Origin: an uncultured Myxococcales bacterium
Lineage (GTDB): Bacteria > Myxococcota_A > Bradymonadia > UBA7976 > UBA1532
DNA: 49,340 nucleotides
Direction: 5' to 3'
Assembly (NCBI GenBank): GCA_903847385.1
Contig: CAINDO010000495.1
Coordinates: forward strand, 1-49,340
Made by a program: the position numbers and the translations under genes. Below the pieces are notes generated by a model, which had not been told where the DNA came from, made no database searches, and was given only the letters and a program-made list of their open reading frames with translations. Of the stretch, positions 1-9,356 are shown piece after piece. Numbering within the stretch: position 1 is the stretch's first letter; each line of letters begins with the position of its first letter.

Positions 1-1
1 G

Positions 2-1150
2 GCCCGCGAGGCGTTGGGGTTCGCGGGTTACCTGCCGACCATCGGCGGCGAGGCCTCGGTGCAGCTCGCCGACGGTGCGCTCGCCGGCGCCCGCGCCCCG
101 GGCGGCAGTGACCCGGCCCAGACCTGGTCGGCCCTGCTCACCGCGCGGCAGACGCTCTGGGACTTCGGCCGCACACCCAACGGCCACGCCGCCGCCGAGG
201 CGGGCTCGGACGCCGCCGTGGCCGAACTGCGCGCCGCCCGGGCCGTGCGCGACACCGAAGCCGAGGCCGCGTTCCGCACGGCCGTGGCCGCCGCCGAGCT
301 GGTCACCGCCGCGACCGAGGCCGCCGAGCGCGCCCAGGCCCAGTGGAAACGCGCGCAGGCGCGGGTCGAGGTCGGGCAGCGGCCGCGGTTCGACCTCATC
401 CGCGCCGAGGTCGAGCAGGCGCAAGCGGAGCTGGCGCTCGTCGGCGCGCGCAACGCCCAGGCCCTCGCCCGCGCGCAGCTCGCCGGGGCCTGCGGTCGCG
501 CCCGCCTGGCCGAGAACACCGAGCTCACGCCGCCCCCGGCCGCGCCGGCGCCCCCCGCGGACGCGCCGGACACACTCTACGCCGAGGCCGAGGCCAACCG
601 CCCGGAGTTGCGCGCCGTCCGCGCCCGCGTGAAGGCCGCCGAGTCCGCCCGGGACGCCGCCCGCTCGCAGTACTGGCCCTCCCTGGGCGCGAACGGCGCC
701 TGGGGTGTGCGCGGACCGGCCCCCAGCGAGCTCGAGACGGGCTGGCAGGCCACGGCGCAGCTCACCGTGCCCCTCTTCGCCGGGGGCGCCGATCAGGCCC
801 GGTACCGCGAGGCCGAGGCCAACGCAGCGCTGGTGACGGCCCAGGCCGAGCAGCTCGTTCGCAACACCCGCCTGGAGCTCGACGCGGGCCGCCTGGCCGC
901 GGTCGAAGCCCAGCGCCGCCTCGAGGCCGCCCAACGCCTGCAGAACGCCGCCGAGGAGGGCCTGCGCCTCGCCACGGCCCGCTACGAGACCGGCGCCGGT
1001 GACCCCGTGGAGATGGCCGACGCCCAGGCCACGCTCGCTCAGGCCCGCGCCACCGCCGTGCGCGCCGCCCTGGACCTGGATCTGGCCGCCGTCCGCCTCG
1101 TCCGCAGCCTCGGCCGCGAGACGCCGGGGGCGCGGGCGGCCGGAGAATGA
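2..1150 (+). CDS. TolC-family outer-membrane efflux protein, 5'-truncated by window edge
   Basis: This is the outer-membrane channel of a tripartite efflux pump. The reading frame is open from base 2 and has no convincing start, so the gene begins upstream. The visible ~380 residues show the TolC pattern of long Ala/Glu/Arg-rich helices in two homologous halves: FDLIRAEVEQAQAELAL in the first and LFAGGADQARYREAEA in the second. The stop overlaps the start of the adaptor gene (ATGA, 1147-1150), so channel, adaptor and pump form one operon. TTG at 14 could act as a start but has no ribosome binding site and would give an N-terminus without a signal peptide. Family assignment is firm; the substrate is unknown. 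Confidence 0.85.
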   Translation, partial: AREALGFAGYLPTIGGEASVQLADGALAGARAPGGSDPAQTWSALLTARQTLWDFGRTPNGHAAAEAGSDAAVAELRAARAVRDTEAEAAFRTAVAAAELVTAATEAAERAQAQWKRAQARVEVGQRPRFDLIRAEVEQAQAELALVGARNAQALARAQLAGACGRARLAENTELTPPPAAPAPPADAPDTLYAEAEANRPELRAVRARVKAAESARDAARSQYWPSLGANGAWGVRGPAPSELETGWQATAQLTVPLFAGGADQARYREAEANAALVTAQAEQLVRNTRLELDAGRLAAVEAQRRLEAAQRLQNAAEEGLRLATARYETGAGDPVEMADAQATLAQARATAVRAALDLDLAAVRLVRSLGRETPGARAAGE

Positions 1151-2400
1151 GGACCCGCCCCATGAGACACGCCCTGTTCCTGGCCCTGCTGCTCGTCGCG
1201 ACGGTCTCTTGCAAAGGCGGCGGCGGCGACGCCCCGGGCGGCGGCAAACCGTCCGGCCCCGTCGTCGTCCGCGTCGCCGTCGCGCACGCCGAGACTTTGC
1301 CCACGGCCCTCGAGTTCACCGGCACGCTCTCCGGCGGCGAGGAGGTCACGGTGTCCGCCGAGGTCGAGGCCGCCGTGGCCGAGATCGTCGCCGACATGGG
1401 CGACCGCGTCGCGGCGGGCGACCCGCTCGTGCGCCTGAACGTGGAGGACCTGCGCCTTCGCGCCGAGCAGGCCGAGGCCGAGTTCCAGCAGGCCCACGCC
1501 CGCCTGGGCACCGAGCCCGGTCGTTTCGCTCCCGAGCGCGCCGCCGCCGTGCGCCGGGCGCAGGCCGACCTCGAAGAGGCCCGCCGCGAGCTCACGCGGG
1601 GCGAAGAACTTCGCCGCCGCGAGGTCTCCGCCCCCGCCGACCTGGAGTCGCTGCGCACACGCGTGACGATGGCCGAGGCGGCCCTTCAGAGCGCGCTCGA
1701 GGAGGCCCGCGCCGCCGCCGCCACGGCCAACGCCCGTCGCGCCGCCGCCGACCTCGCCCGCAAGCGCCTCCGGGACGCCGTGATCCGCGCGCCCATCGCC
1801 GGCGCCGTCTCGCGCCGCCTCGTCTCCCCCGGCGAATACGTGAAGATCGGGCAGGCCGTCGCCCGCGTCGTCGTGACGGACCCGCTGAAGCTGCAGGGCG
1901 AGGTCCCCGAGCGCCACGCCGGCGTGGTCAAGGCCGGTCTGCCCGTCACCGTCACGAGCGAGGCGCTGCAAGGCCAAGCCCTGAGCGGCACGCTCACCCG
2001 CGTCTCCCCCGAGGTCAGCGTGTCATCGCGCACGTTCACCGTCGAGGCGCGCCTCTCCGACCCCGAGGGCCGCTGGAAGCCGGGCATGTTCGCCCGCGCG
2101 AGCATTTCGGTCGGCACCACCGAGGCCGTGTTCGCCGTACCCGAGACGGCCGTGGTCAACCAGGCCGGCGTGGCCAAGGTCTTCGTGGAGCAGGAGGCCA
2201 AGGCCAGCGCCCGCGAGGTCCGCCTCGTGCGCAAACGCGGCAGCGACGCCCTGGTCACCGGGCCCCTGAAGGACGGGGACCGGGTGATCGTCTCCGGCGT
2301 GGCCCGACTGTTCGATGGCGCCGACGTCAAGGTCGACACCGGCGCCGGCCCGGCGAGCGCCGGCCCCGGGACCACCGCCCCGGCGAGCGCCGGCCAATGA
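1147..2400 (+). CDS. RND efflux periplasmic adaptor lipoprotein (HlyD/MFP family)
   Basis: This is the membrane-fusion subunit linking the inner-membrane pump to the TolC-like channel. The N-terminus is a lipoprotein signal (MRHALFLALLLVATVSC), so it is probably anchored by a lipidated Cys. A lipoyl/barrel-sandwich half follows (GTLSGGEEVTVSAEVEAAV), then an Ala/Glu/Arg coiled-coil hairpin (about residues 95-215), the second lipoyl half (IRAPIAGAVSRRLVSPGEYV) and the beta-barrel region. Its 417 residues are a normal length. The start overlaps the upstream stop; an in-frame ATG at 1162 would give a tidier signal peptide. The stop overlaps the pump start (ATGA, 2397-2400), which implies translational coupling. 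Confidence 0.9.
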   Translation: MRTRPMRHALFLALLLVATVSCKGGGGDAPGGGKPSGPVVVRVAVAHAETLPTALEFTGTLSGGEEVTVSAEVEAAVAEIVADMGDRVAAGDPLVRLNVEDLRLRAEQAEAEFQQAHARLGTEPGRFAPERAAAVRRAQADLEEARRELTRGEELRRREVSAPADLESLRTRVTMAEAALQSALEEARAAAATANARRAAADLARKRLRDAVIRAPIAGAVSRRLVSPGEYVKIGQAVARVVVTDPLKLQGEVPERHAGVVKAGLPVTVTSEALQGQALSGTLTRVSPEVSVSSRTFTVEARLSDPEGRWKPGMFARASISVGTTEAVFAVPETAVVNQAGVAKVFVEQEAKASAREVRLVRKRGSDALVTGPLKDGDRVIVSGVARLFDGADVKVDTGAGPASAGPGTTAPASAGQ

Positions 2401-5400
2401 ACCTCGCCGAAGTCAGCGTCCGGCGGCCCGTCTTCGCCACGATGATGTCCGTGGCCCTGGTGGCCTTCGGTCTGCTCTCGTACCTGCGCCTGGGCGTGGC
2501 CCTGCTGCCCGAGGTCGAGCAGCCCACGGTCACGGTCCGCACGGTCCTGCCCGGCGCGAGCCCCGAAGAGGTCGAGTCGGCGATCACGCAGCCCATCGAG
2601 GAGCAGCTCAACACCATCGGCGGCATCGAGGAGCTGCGCTCCATCAACCGCGAGGGGTTCTCGCTCGTCTTTCTGACCTTCACGCTCGACCGTGACCCGG
2701 ACGAGGCCGTGCAGGACGTCCGCGACAAGCTCGCCTCGGTCCTCGGCCGCCTGCCCGAGGGCACGGACCCGCCCCAGATCTCGACCTTCGACACGGACTC
2801 CACGCCGATCATGGCCGTCGCGCTCGCCGGCCCGCAGTCCGTCCGCGAGCTGAGCGAGTTCGCCGACACACGCCTCAAGGACGTCCTCGGCACGGCGCCC
2901 GGGGTCGGTCAGGTCTCCATCGAGGGCGTCCGCAAACGCGCCGTGAACATCTGGCTCGACGCCGCCCGCCTGTCCGCCCACGGGGTCACGGCCGCGGACG
3001 TGGAGCGCGCGCTGAAGGCCCAGAACGTCGAGATCCCCGGCGGCCACGTCACGCGCGGCCTGCGCGAGGACGTGCTGCGCACCATGGCCCGCGTGCGCTC
3101 CGTCGCCGAGTTCGAGGAGATCGTCGTCGGCGTCCACCCGGAGAACCGCGCACCGCTGCTGCTGCGCGAGATCGCCCGCGTCGAGGACGGGACGGAGGAG
3201 ATTCGCGGCGCCTCGCGGCTCAACGGGCGCGAGGCCGTCACGCTGGTCATCCAGAAGCAGACGGGCGCCAACATCGTGGAGACGGCCGCGGCCGTCGAGG
3301 CCCGCCTCGCGCAGATGCGGCCGCTGCTGCCCGCCGGCGCCGAGCTGCTCGTGCTGCGCGACAGCAGTGTGTTCGTGCGCAAGAGCGCGGACGAGGTCCG
3401 CCTGCACCTGGTCTTCGGCGGCATCCTGGCCTCCCTGGCCGTGCTGCTGTTCATGGGCTCGCTGGCCTCGACGCTCATCGCCGCCGTGGCCATCCCCGCG
3501 TCGCTCATCGCGACCTTCTCGGCCCTGCACGCCTTCGGCTTCACGCTGAACAACGTCACGCTGCTGGCGCTGACCCTGGCCGTCGGCATCGTGATCGACG
3601 ACGCCATCGTCGTGGTCGAGAACATCCACCGACACATGCACACGCGCGGCATCACGGCCCGGCAGGCCGCCGTGGAGGCCACGCGCGAGATCACGCTGGC
3701 CGTCTCGGCGACGACCCTCTCGCTGGTCGTGATCTTTCTGCCCGTCGCCTTCATGAGCGGACAGATCGGGCGTCTGTTCAACAGCTACGGCGTGACCGTG
3801 TCCGTGGCCGTGCTGGTGTCTCTGTTCATCTCGCTGTCGCTCACGCCGATGCTGGCCTCGAAGTTCCTGCGGCCCGACTCGGGGCATCAGAGCCGAATCA
3901 CCCGATTCTCCGACCGGCTGACGGGTTTCCTGGACAGTCGCTACGTGCGACTCGTGGACTGGTCGCTGCGCCACCGCCTGCTCGTCTGTGTGCTGGCCGG
4001 GGTGATGATCGGCGCGTCGGTGCCGCTCGCCGGCCTGGTGGGCCAGGACTTCATGCCCGAGGACGACCAGAGCGAGTTCGAGATCAACGTCGACCACGCC
4101 ACGGGCACCTCGTTCGAGGCATCCAATGCAGTCATGCAGTCCCTCGAGGCCGAGGTCGCCCGCCTGCCCGCCGTCCGGGATGTGTTGATGACACTGGGCG
4201 ACAGCCGCGGCTCCGGCACCACCACCCGCGGCTCGATCTACGTCGGCCTCACCCCCCTCGGCGAGCGCACGCTCTCGCAGACCGATGTCATGAACCAGGC
4301 CCGCGGTCTGTTCAAACGCTACCCGGACGTCCGCGCCACGGTGCGCACCCTGAACACCACGGGCCTGGGCGGCAGCGGCGGCGGCGGTGGCGGCGGCGGC
4401 AAGCTGCGGCTGGGCATGCGCGGCCCGGACCTGCCCACCCTGGAGGCCAGCCTCGTGCGCCTGATGAAACTCATGCGCGAGGACAAACACTTCGTCGACG
4501 TGAACAGCCCGGCGCTGGACCGCCAGCCCGAACTGCGCGTCGAGCTCGACCGCAAGAAGGCCGCCGACCTGGGCATCGACGCCCTGCAGGTGGCCGACGC
4601 CCTGAACGTGATGGTCGGCGGACAGATCGTGAGCAGCTACCGCGAGGGCGACGAGCGCTACGACGTGTGGCTGCGCGTGCGCCCCGAGGACCGCGACGGC
4701 ATGGAGGCCGTGGGGCGCCTGCCCCTGCGCGCCCGGGACGGCACGCTCGTGCCCGTCGAGGCCTTCGCCACGGTGAAAGAGGCCAAGGGCCCCACGCTCA
4801 TCCTGCGCTACAACGGCGTGCGGCAGGTCTTCGTCTCCTCGAACCCCGCGCCCGGCGTGGCCCTGGGCGACGCCGTCGACCGCCTGGACACGCTCCTGAA
4901 GGGCCTGGAGCTCCCCGCCGGCTACGACTGGCAGTTCCTGGGCGACGCCAAGGTGATGGAAGAGACCGGCCGCGAGTTCTCCATCGCGCTGATCTTGTCC
5001 TTGTTGTTCGTCTACATGGTGCTCGCGGCGCAGTTCGAGAGCTTCCTGCACCCGATCACCATCCTGCTGGCCCTGCCGCTCACGCTGCCCTTCGCGCTGC
5101 TGTCCCTGCTGGTGACGCACGAGACGCTGAACGTGTATTCGATCTTCGGTCTGTTCATGCTGCTGGGCATCATCAAGAAGAACGGCATCCTGCAGGTCGA
5201 TTACACCAACACACTGCGGGCGCAGGGCATGCCGCTCCACGAGGCCCTGCTCGAGGCCAACCGCGCGCGTCTGCGGCCGATTCTGATGACCACGCTGACG
5301 CTCATCGCGGCGATGACACCCATGACCCTGGCCGAGGGGCCGGGCGCGTCGTCCCGGGCGGCGCTGGCCAAGGTCATCGTGGTCGGGCAGGCGCTGTCGC

Positions 5401-5501
5401 TGCTCGTCACGCTGCTGATCGTGCCCGTGGCCTACTCACTCTTCGACGACGCCCACCGCCGCTGGGTGAAGCGTCGCGGGGCCGCGCCGGACGCCGGCTG
5501 A
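2397..5501 (+). CDS. RND-family efflux transporter, inner-membrane permease (HAE1/AcrB-like)
   Basis: This proton-driven RND pump has 1034 residues, the normal length. The N-terminus MNLAEVSVRRPVFATMMSV is typical, followed by TM1, the porter loop (LPGASPEEVESAITQPIEE) and the TM4 proton-relay motif GIVIDDAIVVVENIH with paired Asp. The second half repeats this layout with 'LLGIIKKNGILQVDY'. The open frame extends upstream to about 999, but that part lies in an alternate frame over the adaptor gene; the ATG at 2397 matches the family N-terminus and overlaps the adaptor stop. One oddity is a glycine run (GGSGGGGGGGG, about residue 660) inside the second periplasmic domain. The substrate cannot be inferred. 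Confidence 0.93.
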   Translation: MNLAEVSVRRPVFATMMSVALVAFGLLSYLRLGVALLPEVEQPTVTVRTVLPGASPEEVESAITQPIEEQLNTIGGIEELRSINREGFSLVFLTFTLDRDPDEAVQDVRDKLASVLGRLPEGTDPPQISTFDTDSTPIMAVALAGPQSVRELSEFADTRLKDVLGTAPGVGQVSIEGVRKRAVNIWLDAARLSAHGVTAADVERALKAQNVEIPGGHVTRGLREDVLRTMARVRSVAEFEEIVVGVHPENRAPLLLREIARVEDGTEEIRGASRLNGREAVTLVIQKQTGANIVETAAAVEARLAQMRPLLPAGAELLVLRDSSVFVRKSADEVRLHLVFGGILASLAVLLFMGSLASTLIAAVAIPASLIATFSALHAFGFTLNNVTLLALTLAVGIVIDDAIVVVENIHRHMHTRGITARQAAVEATREITLAVSATTLSLVVIFLPVAFMSGQIGRLFNSYGVTVSVAVLVSLFISLSLTPMLASKFLRPDSGHQSRITRFSDRLTGFLDSRYVRLVDWSLRHRLLVCVLAGVMIGASVPLAGLVGQDFMPEDDQSEFEINVDHATGTSFEASNAVMQSLEAEVARLPAVRDVLMTLGDSRGSGTTTRGSIYVGLTPLGERTLSQTDVMNQARGLFKRYPDVRATVRTLNTTGLGGSGGGGGGGGKLRLGMRGPDLPTLEASLVRLMKLMREDKHFVDVNSPALDRQPELRVELDRKKAADLGIDALQVADALNVMVGGQIVSSYREGDERYDVWLRVRPEDRDGMEAVGRLPLRARDGTLVPVEAFATVKEAKGPTLILRYNGVRQVFVSSNPAPGVALGDAVDRLDTLLKGLELPAGYDWQFLGDAKVMEETGREFSIALILSLLFVYMVLAAQFESFLHPITILLALPLTLPFALLSLLVTHETLNVYSIFGLFMLLGIIKKNGILQVDYTNTLRAQGMPLHEALLEANRARLRPILMTTLTLIAAMTPMTLAEGPGASSRAALAKVIVVGQALSLLVTLLIVPVAYSLFDDAHRRWVKRRGAAPDAG

Positions 5502-5504
5502 CGC

Positions 5505-7085
5505 CTACTCCCGGTCGCCGCAGTCCCCGCAGTCCGTGCCGAGATCACAGACGGCGTAGAGCGCGCCGGGGCCGCCGTCGTCGCACTCGCCATCCCAGGC
5601 CGAGGCGCAGGTGTCCGCGCACACGGGGATGGCCCGGGGCGGGGCGAAGCCCTCGTCCGCCGCCGCGCCGCGGTCGCCGGCGCACACGTCGTCCTGGCCG
5701 CTGGCCTGCGCGACGCAGCCCTCGGCGCACTGCTCGTAGTCCACCAGATAGCCGTCGTCGCACAGAATCCGGGCGCTACCGCCCTCGATGCAGTTGTAGC
5801 GCTGCCAGCTCCGGTCGCAGCGGCCATCGCGCTCCACGGCCTCGGCGCGGGGCGCCTCCGCGGGCACGTCCGCCTGCGGGTCCATGCACAGGTCGTCCCA
5901 CCAGCGGCGGTCGCAGCCGCCGGGGCAGGCCTCCGTCTCCCAGCGGCCGCCGCGGCAGCGGAAGCGGCTCATCAGGTCGGCGTTGCACTCGTAGTACTCG
6001 TAGTCGCGATCGTTGCACTCCGACGCGTCCGGCGCCGCGGGCTCGCCGGCGGGCTGGGCCGGGGGCGCGTTGCCGCGGCACACGTCGTCCTGGCCCACGG
6101 CGCGGCTCTCGCAGCCGTTCGGGCAGGCCTGCGTCTCGGCCAGGAAGCCGTCTTCACAGCGCAGGCGGGCCGTGCCGTCGCCCGTGCAGTTCCAGTGCTG
6201 GAAATCGCCCGGGCACGGCGTGCGGCCGGCGTTCGGGTTCGGCTGGGCCGGGGGGGGCGGCGCGTTCCCGGCGCCGCCCTGGGGTGCGGCGGCCCCACCG
6301 CCCTCGGGGTTGTTGGTCGCGTGGGCCCAGCCCAGGATGCGCATCGTCGTGCCGCGGTCGGTCAGGATGCCGTTGCGCCACTCGGCCCCGCGGGCCTGCA
6401 GCGCCTCGTTCTGGCCCACGATGGTCAGGTTGGGCAGGTCCACGGCCACGATCATGGCCACGTGGCCGTACTGGCCGCCGCTGTAGACCACCGCGTCGCC
6501 GGGCACGGGCGGGTGCGCCGCGTCGCCCTGCATGCGGGCCACCACGCCGCGGGGCAGGTTGCCGGAGTTGAGCATCTCCTGGGCGTCGCCCTCCCAGCCC
6601 TTGGCGCCGAACAGGATCGCGAACACGCGCTTCACGAACTCGGCGCACTGCCAGCGGTTGAAGCTGCGGCGGCTGGGGTCGAAGTTCCCCACGTACTGGG
6701 GCTGTGGACCCAGGTGGTTGCGCTCGTCGAGGCACTCTTCGCTGGCCCCGTTCGCGCGGAAACCCTCGATCGCCCCGGCGCTGTAGTCCTTGGCGCAGGA
6801 GATGCCCGTGCCCTGGCAGGCGCCGTTGGAGTAGACGGCCACGCCGCGGTACGCCAGACCCCGGCCGTTCTGCGTCACGGGCTGGCCACAGGCCGGCGAG
6901 CGGCGATCTTTCAAGCTGCCGATGGCCGGCGGCGGGGAGAGATCGTTCACCTGCCCGACCAGGTCGGCCTCCGCGGCGGGCGCCTCGGACGCGGCCGATT
7001 CCTCGAGCGGCGGGGGCGTGGCGCACCCGGCAACGGTCGTGCAGGTCAGGGCGAAGAGCAGCGCGGACAGGGCAGAGCGGGACAT
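5505..7085 (-). CDS. Lipoprotein with CHAP amidase/peptidase domain and C-terminal Cys-rich repeats
   Basis: This is a probable cell-wall hydrolase or surface protein of 526 residues. The signal peptide ends in a lipobox (TVAGC, Cys21). A CHAP (NlpC/P60-like) fold spans about residues 75-270, with candidate catalytic Cys147 in FNRWQCAEFVKRVF and His208 in GGQYGHVAMIV. A Gly/Pro/Asn linker is followed by three copies of a ~45-residue module (C..W/YxC....ARLRC.DG...ETQACP.GC....GQDDVC) and a CADTCASAWDGECDDGG tail with several acidic residues. The repeats resemble the cysteine-rich modules common on secreted myxobacterial proteins. The gene ends three bases from the convergent pump gene. An 18-bp dyad lies 21 bp upstream of the start. 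Confidence 0.8.
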   Translation of the reverse strand: MSRSALSALLFALTCTTVAGCATPPPLEESAASEAPAAEADLVGQVNDLSPPPAIGSLKDRRSPACGQPVTQNGRGLAYRGVAVYSNGACQGTGISCAKDYSAGAIEGFRANGASEECLDERNHLGPQPQYVGNFDPSRRSFNRWQCAEFVKRVFAILFGAKGWEGDAQEMLNSGNLPRGVVARMQGDAAHPPVPGDAVVYSGGQYGHVAMIVAVDLPNLTIVGQNEALQARGAEWRNGILTDRGTTMRILGWAHATNNPEGGGAAAPQGGAGNAPPPPAQPNPNAGRTPCPGDFQHWNCTGDGTARLRCEDGFLAETQACPNGCESRAVGQDDVCRGNAPPAQPAGEPAAPDASECNDRDYEYYECNADLMSRFRCRGGRWETEACPGGCDRRWWDDLCMDPQADVPAEAPRAEAVERDGRCDRSWQRYNCIEGGSARILCDDGYLVDYEQCAEGCVAQASGQDDVCAGDRGAAADEGFAPPRAIPVCADTCASAWDGECDDGGPGALYAVCDLGTDCGDCGDRE

Positions 7086-7105
7086 GGAGGTCTCGGTTTT
7101 GTGAG

Positions 7106-7123
7106 GCTGATACGGGTATCAGC
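7106..7123 (-). promoter_or_regulatory. Perfect 8-2-8 inverted repeat upstream of the CHAP gene
   Basis: GCTGATAC-GG-GTATCAGC is perfectly symmetric. It lies 21 bp upstream of the CHAP lipoprotein ATG and 24 bp downstream of the chemoreceptor stop; both genes are on the minus strand. No T-run follows the stem in that direction, so an operator is somewhat more likely than an intrinsic terminator. This is inference from position and symmetry only. Confidence 0.45.
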
Positions 7124-7146
7124 AAGGCCCGTGCCAGGGCCGGACC

Positions 7147-8667
7147 TCACACGACCGCGTCGCGCGCTCCGTCCTGGTCGTCGCCGTCGCCCCGATCGCC
7201 ATGCGCGTCGCGACCCCGTGGCGGTGGGGCCGCGCCGCCGTCGATCATCTGGCGGACCTCGCCCACGGCGATCAGCAGGCTCTCGGCCTCGCCGTTCAGG
7301 CCGTCGGCGGCCTCGGTGATCTCCTCGGCGCCGGTGGCCGTCTCGCGGGTGGAGCGGTCCAGCGCCTCGAGCCCGCCGCCGAGCGCGCGCAGGTCCTGGG
7401 CCTGCGCCTCCGAGGCCTCGACGATGCTGCGCAGCACCACGCCGACCTCGCTCACGGCCTCGCTCATCTCGCCGAACTCGGCGGTCACCTTGCGGGTGGC
7501 CGCCGCCGTCGCATCGATGCCCTTCACGGTGGCGGCGATGAGCCCGGCGGAGGTCTGTGCGGCCTCGGCCGACCGGCGTGCCAGCGAGCGGACCTCCTCG
7601 GCGACCACGGCGAACCCCGCGCCCGCCTCGCCCGCCCGGGCGGCCTCGACGGCGGCGTTGAGCGCCAGCAGGTTGGTCTGGAACGCGATGTCGTCGATGG
7701 TCTTCACGATCTGGCCGACTTGCTGCCCGTCCGAGGCGAGCTGCGCCATCTGACGCGCGGTCGCGTCCAGCGCGGCGTTGGCGGCCTCGGTGTGGGTGCG
7801 CGCCCGCTCGGCGATGGATTGGGCGGTCCCGGCGCCCCGGGCGTTGGCCTCGGTGCGCATCGAGAGGTCGGCCACGGCGCGGGTCGCGGCCTCCAGGGCC
7901 GACGACGACTGCACGGCCGCCGCGGACAGCGACTGGGCCACGTTGAGCACCAGTCCGGCGCCGTCGTGGACCTCGTTGGCGCCGTCGTACAGCGCGCGCA
8001 CGCTGCCCTGGAGCGGTTTGGCCAGCCGGCGCGCCAGGAGCGCGGCCAGGGCGGCGCACAGCGCGGCGCCGATGGCCCCGGCGCCGGCCATCATCACGAT
8101 CACGCCGGAGACCGCCGCCGCGACCTCGTCCGTGTAGATGCCGGCGCCCACCACCCAGCCCCAGCGGGGGAAGAGCGCCACGTAGGAGACCTTGTCCACG
8201 GGTTGGTCGTGGCCAGGCCGGGGCCACTGGTAGTCCACCGTCGCGCGGCCCGTCGGATCGGCCTGCACCGCGCGCACGAACTCCACGAAGAGGTGCTTGC
8301 CGTTGGGGTCGGCGTTGTTGCTGAGATCCGTGCCGTTCAGCTCCGGCTTCATCGGGTGCATGACCATGCGGGGCGTCAGGTCGTTCACCCACACGTAGTT
8401 CTGGCCCTCGAAGCGCAGGCCCCGGATCACGTCGAGGGCCGCCTTCTGCGCCAGCTCCGGCGTCAGCTCGCCGGCGGTCTCCCGTTTCGCCTGCAGCTCG
8501 ACCTGGCTGAGCGCCATCTCGACGGCCACCTTGGCCTGCTCGGCGTGGCTGGCGAGCAGCTCGGCGCGGAACTTCCAGACCATCAGGCCGAAGAGCAGGC
8601 CAAAGAGGCCGCAGGCGGCCAGCGTCAGGCCGACGATGCGAGTGGTGAGGGTGCGCTTGCGGCTCAT
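7147..8667 (-). CDS. Methyl-accepting chemotaxis protein with periplasmic single Cache domain
   Basis: This is a transmembrane chemoreceptor of 506 residues. TM1 is at residues 10-32, followed by a periplasmic single-Cache (sCache_2-like) sensor at about 33-190 with the hallmark [23 protein letters not shown] and [15 protein letters not shown]2 (about 190-215) leads into a coiled-coil HAMP-like region. The cytoplasmic signalling hairpin is unmistakable ([20 protein letters not shown], then [20 protein letters not shown]). The C-terminus is a Pro/Asp/Gly/Arg-rich tail with no CheR-tethering pentapeptide. The ATG at 8667 has GAGGA about ten bases upstream. No other chemotaxis gene is present. 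Sensors of this class usually bind small organic acids, but the ligand here is unknown. Confidence 0.93.
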   Translation of the reverse strand: MSRKRTLTTRIVGLTLAACGLFGLLFGLMVWKFRAELLASHAEQAKVAVEMALSQVELQAKRETAGELTPELAQKAALDVIRGLRFEGQNYVWVNDLTPRMVMHPMKPELNGTDLSNNADPNGKHLFVEFVRAVQADPTGRATVDYQWPRPGHDQPVDKVSYVALFPRWGWVVGAGIYTDEVAAAVSGVIVMMAGAGAIGAALCAALAALLARRLAKPLQGSVRALYDGANEVHDGAGLVLNVAQSLSAAAVQSSSALEAATRAVADLSMRTEANARGAGTAQSIAERARTHTEAANAALDATARQMAQLASDGQQVGQIVKTIDDIAFQTNLLALNAAVEAARAGEAGAGFAVVAEEVRSLARRSAEAAQTSAGLIAATVKGIDATAAATRKVTAEFGEMSEAVSEVGVVLRSIVEASEAQAQDLRALGGGLEALDRSTRETATGAEEITEAADGLNGEAESLLIAVGEVRQMIDGGAAPPPRGRDAHGDRGDGDDQDGARDAVV

Positions 8668-8783
8668 GCGGGGTCGTTCCTCGAAGGGGGGCGATTTCCT
8701 ACGCCCGCCCTGAGGCTACGGCGCCGGGGGGCTCCGGCTTGACCCACGGGCGGCCCGGGGAGATCACCGGCGGTGCTTTTTCG

Positions 8784-8801
8784 TGACCGGCAGCAAGTCG
8801 G
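8784..8801. repeat. Left copy of an 18-bp direct repeat (TGACCGGCAGCAAGTCGG)
   Basis: The same 18 bases recur in the same orientation at 11680-11697, 2.9 kb away. Including flanks the match is 21 of 22 (TTC, one mismatch, then the 18-mer). The two copies bracket the 43-bp tandem array and the 737-residue lipoprotein gene. They could be an attachment-site-like duplication, a recombination scar or a dispersed repeat; no recombinase gene is nearby. Confidence 0.5.
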
Positions 8802-8820
8802 CGGGGCGCGTCACGCCGTG

Positions 8821-9051
8821 AACGCGTGATCGCATGGTGATCATGCAAACCGGACTTTCGACGAACGCGTGATCGCATGGTGATCATGCAAACCGGACTT
8901 TCGACGAACGCGTGATCGCATGGTGATCATGCAAACCGGACTTTCGGTGAACGCGTGTTCGCATGGTGATCATGCAAACCGGACTTTCGGTGAACGCGTG
9001 ATCGCATGGTGATCATGCAAACCAGAGTTTCGGTGAACGCGTGATCGCATG
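8821..9051. repeat. Tandem array: five 43-bp units plus a 16-bp partial unit
   Basis: Unit boundaries fall at 8821, 8864, 8907, 8950 and 8993, with a partial sixth at 9036. Each unit begins AACGCGTGATCGCATGGTGA and ends TCATGCAAACCGGACTTTCG plus a three-base linker. Units 1 and 2 are identical (linker ACG); units 3-5 use GTG; unit 4 has one substitution and unit 5 three. Each unit holds ACGCGT, two GATC sites 11 bp apart and an inverted repeat GCATG-GTGAT-CATGC (5-bp stem, 5-nt loop). There are no spacers, so it is not CRISPR. The period is not a multiple of three and no gene reads through it. The rest of the 689-base gap (8668-9356) holds only the chemoreceptor 5' region and the lipoprotein leader. 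Confidence 0.95.
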
Positions 9052-9356
9052 ATGGGATGGCGGCGAGGCGGCGAGGCGGCGGGGCGGGTCGTGACGTCCA
9101 ATTGCCGTCGCACTCGTCCGCCCACAATCGAATCGTCTCGTTCGTGTGGGGCAAATAGCGACACGGGCCGGGTAAACGGCGGTTGTCACGCCGTGGGACG
9201 AGATGTAGCGTGCTCGGCACATCGGCGCGCAAGGGCGCCCCCAAGGCAAAGGGATGGCTCGATGACCCGAAACCGCAGTATCGCGGCGCCGCGGTACGAT
9301 TGCGACGCCGACCCCGACTCGTGGCCGCATCGACCCATCGGCAGTGCGGAGGCGCC

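Noticed and set aside
999..2396. N-terminal extension of the pump frame
   Set aside because: It overlaps the adaptor gene in another frame and is Arg/Pro-rich; the family N-terminus begins at 2397.
1686..5240. Very long minus-strand frame opposite the RND pump and adaptor
   Set aside because: It is His/Gln/Gly/Asp-rich low complexity, an artefact of high GC opposite clear pump and adaptor genes.
5505..7085. Lysozyme or endopeptidase with defined cleavage specificity
   Set aside because: The CHAP Cys and His are visible but specificity cannot be read from sequence.
8821..9051. CRISPR array
   Set aside because: Units are contiguous, with no spacers, and no cas gene is present.
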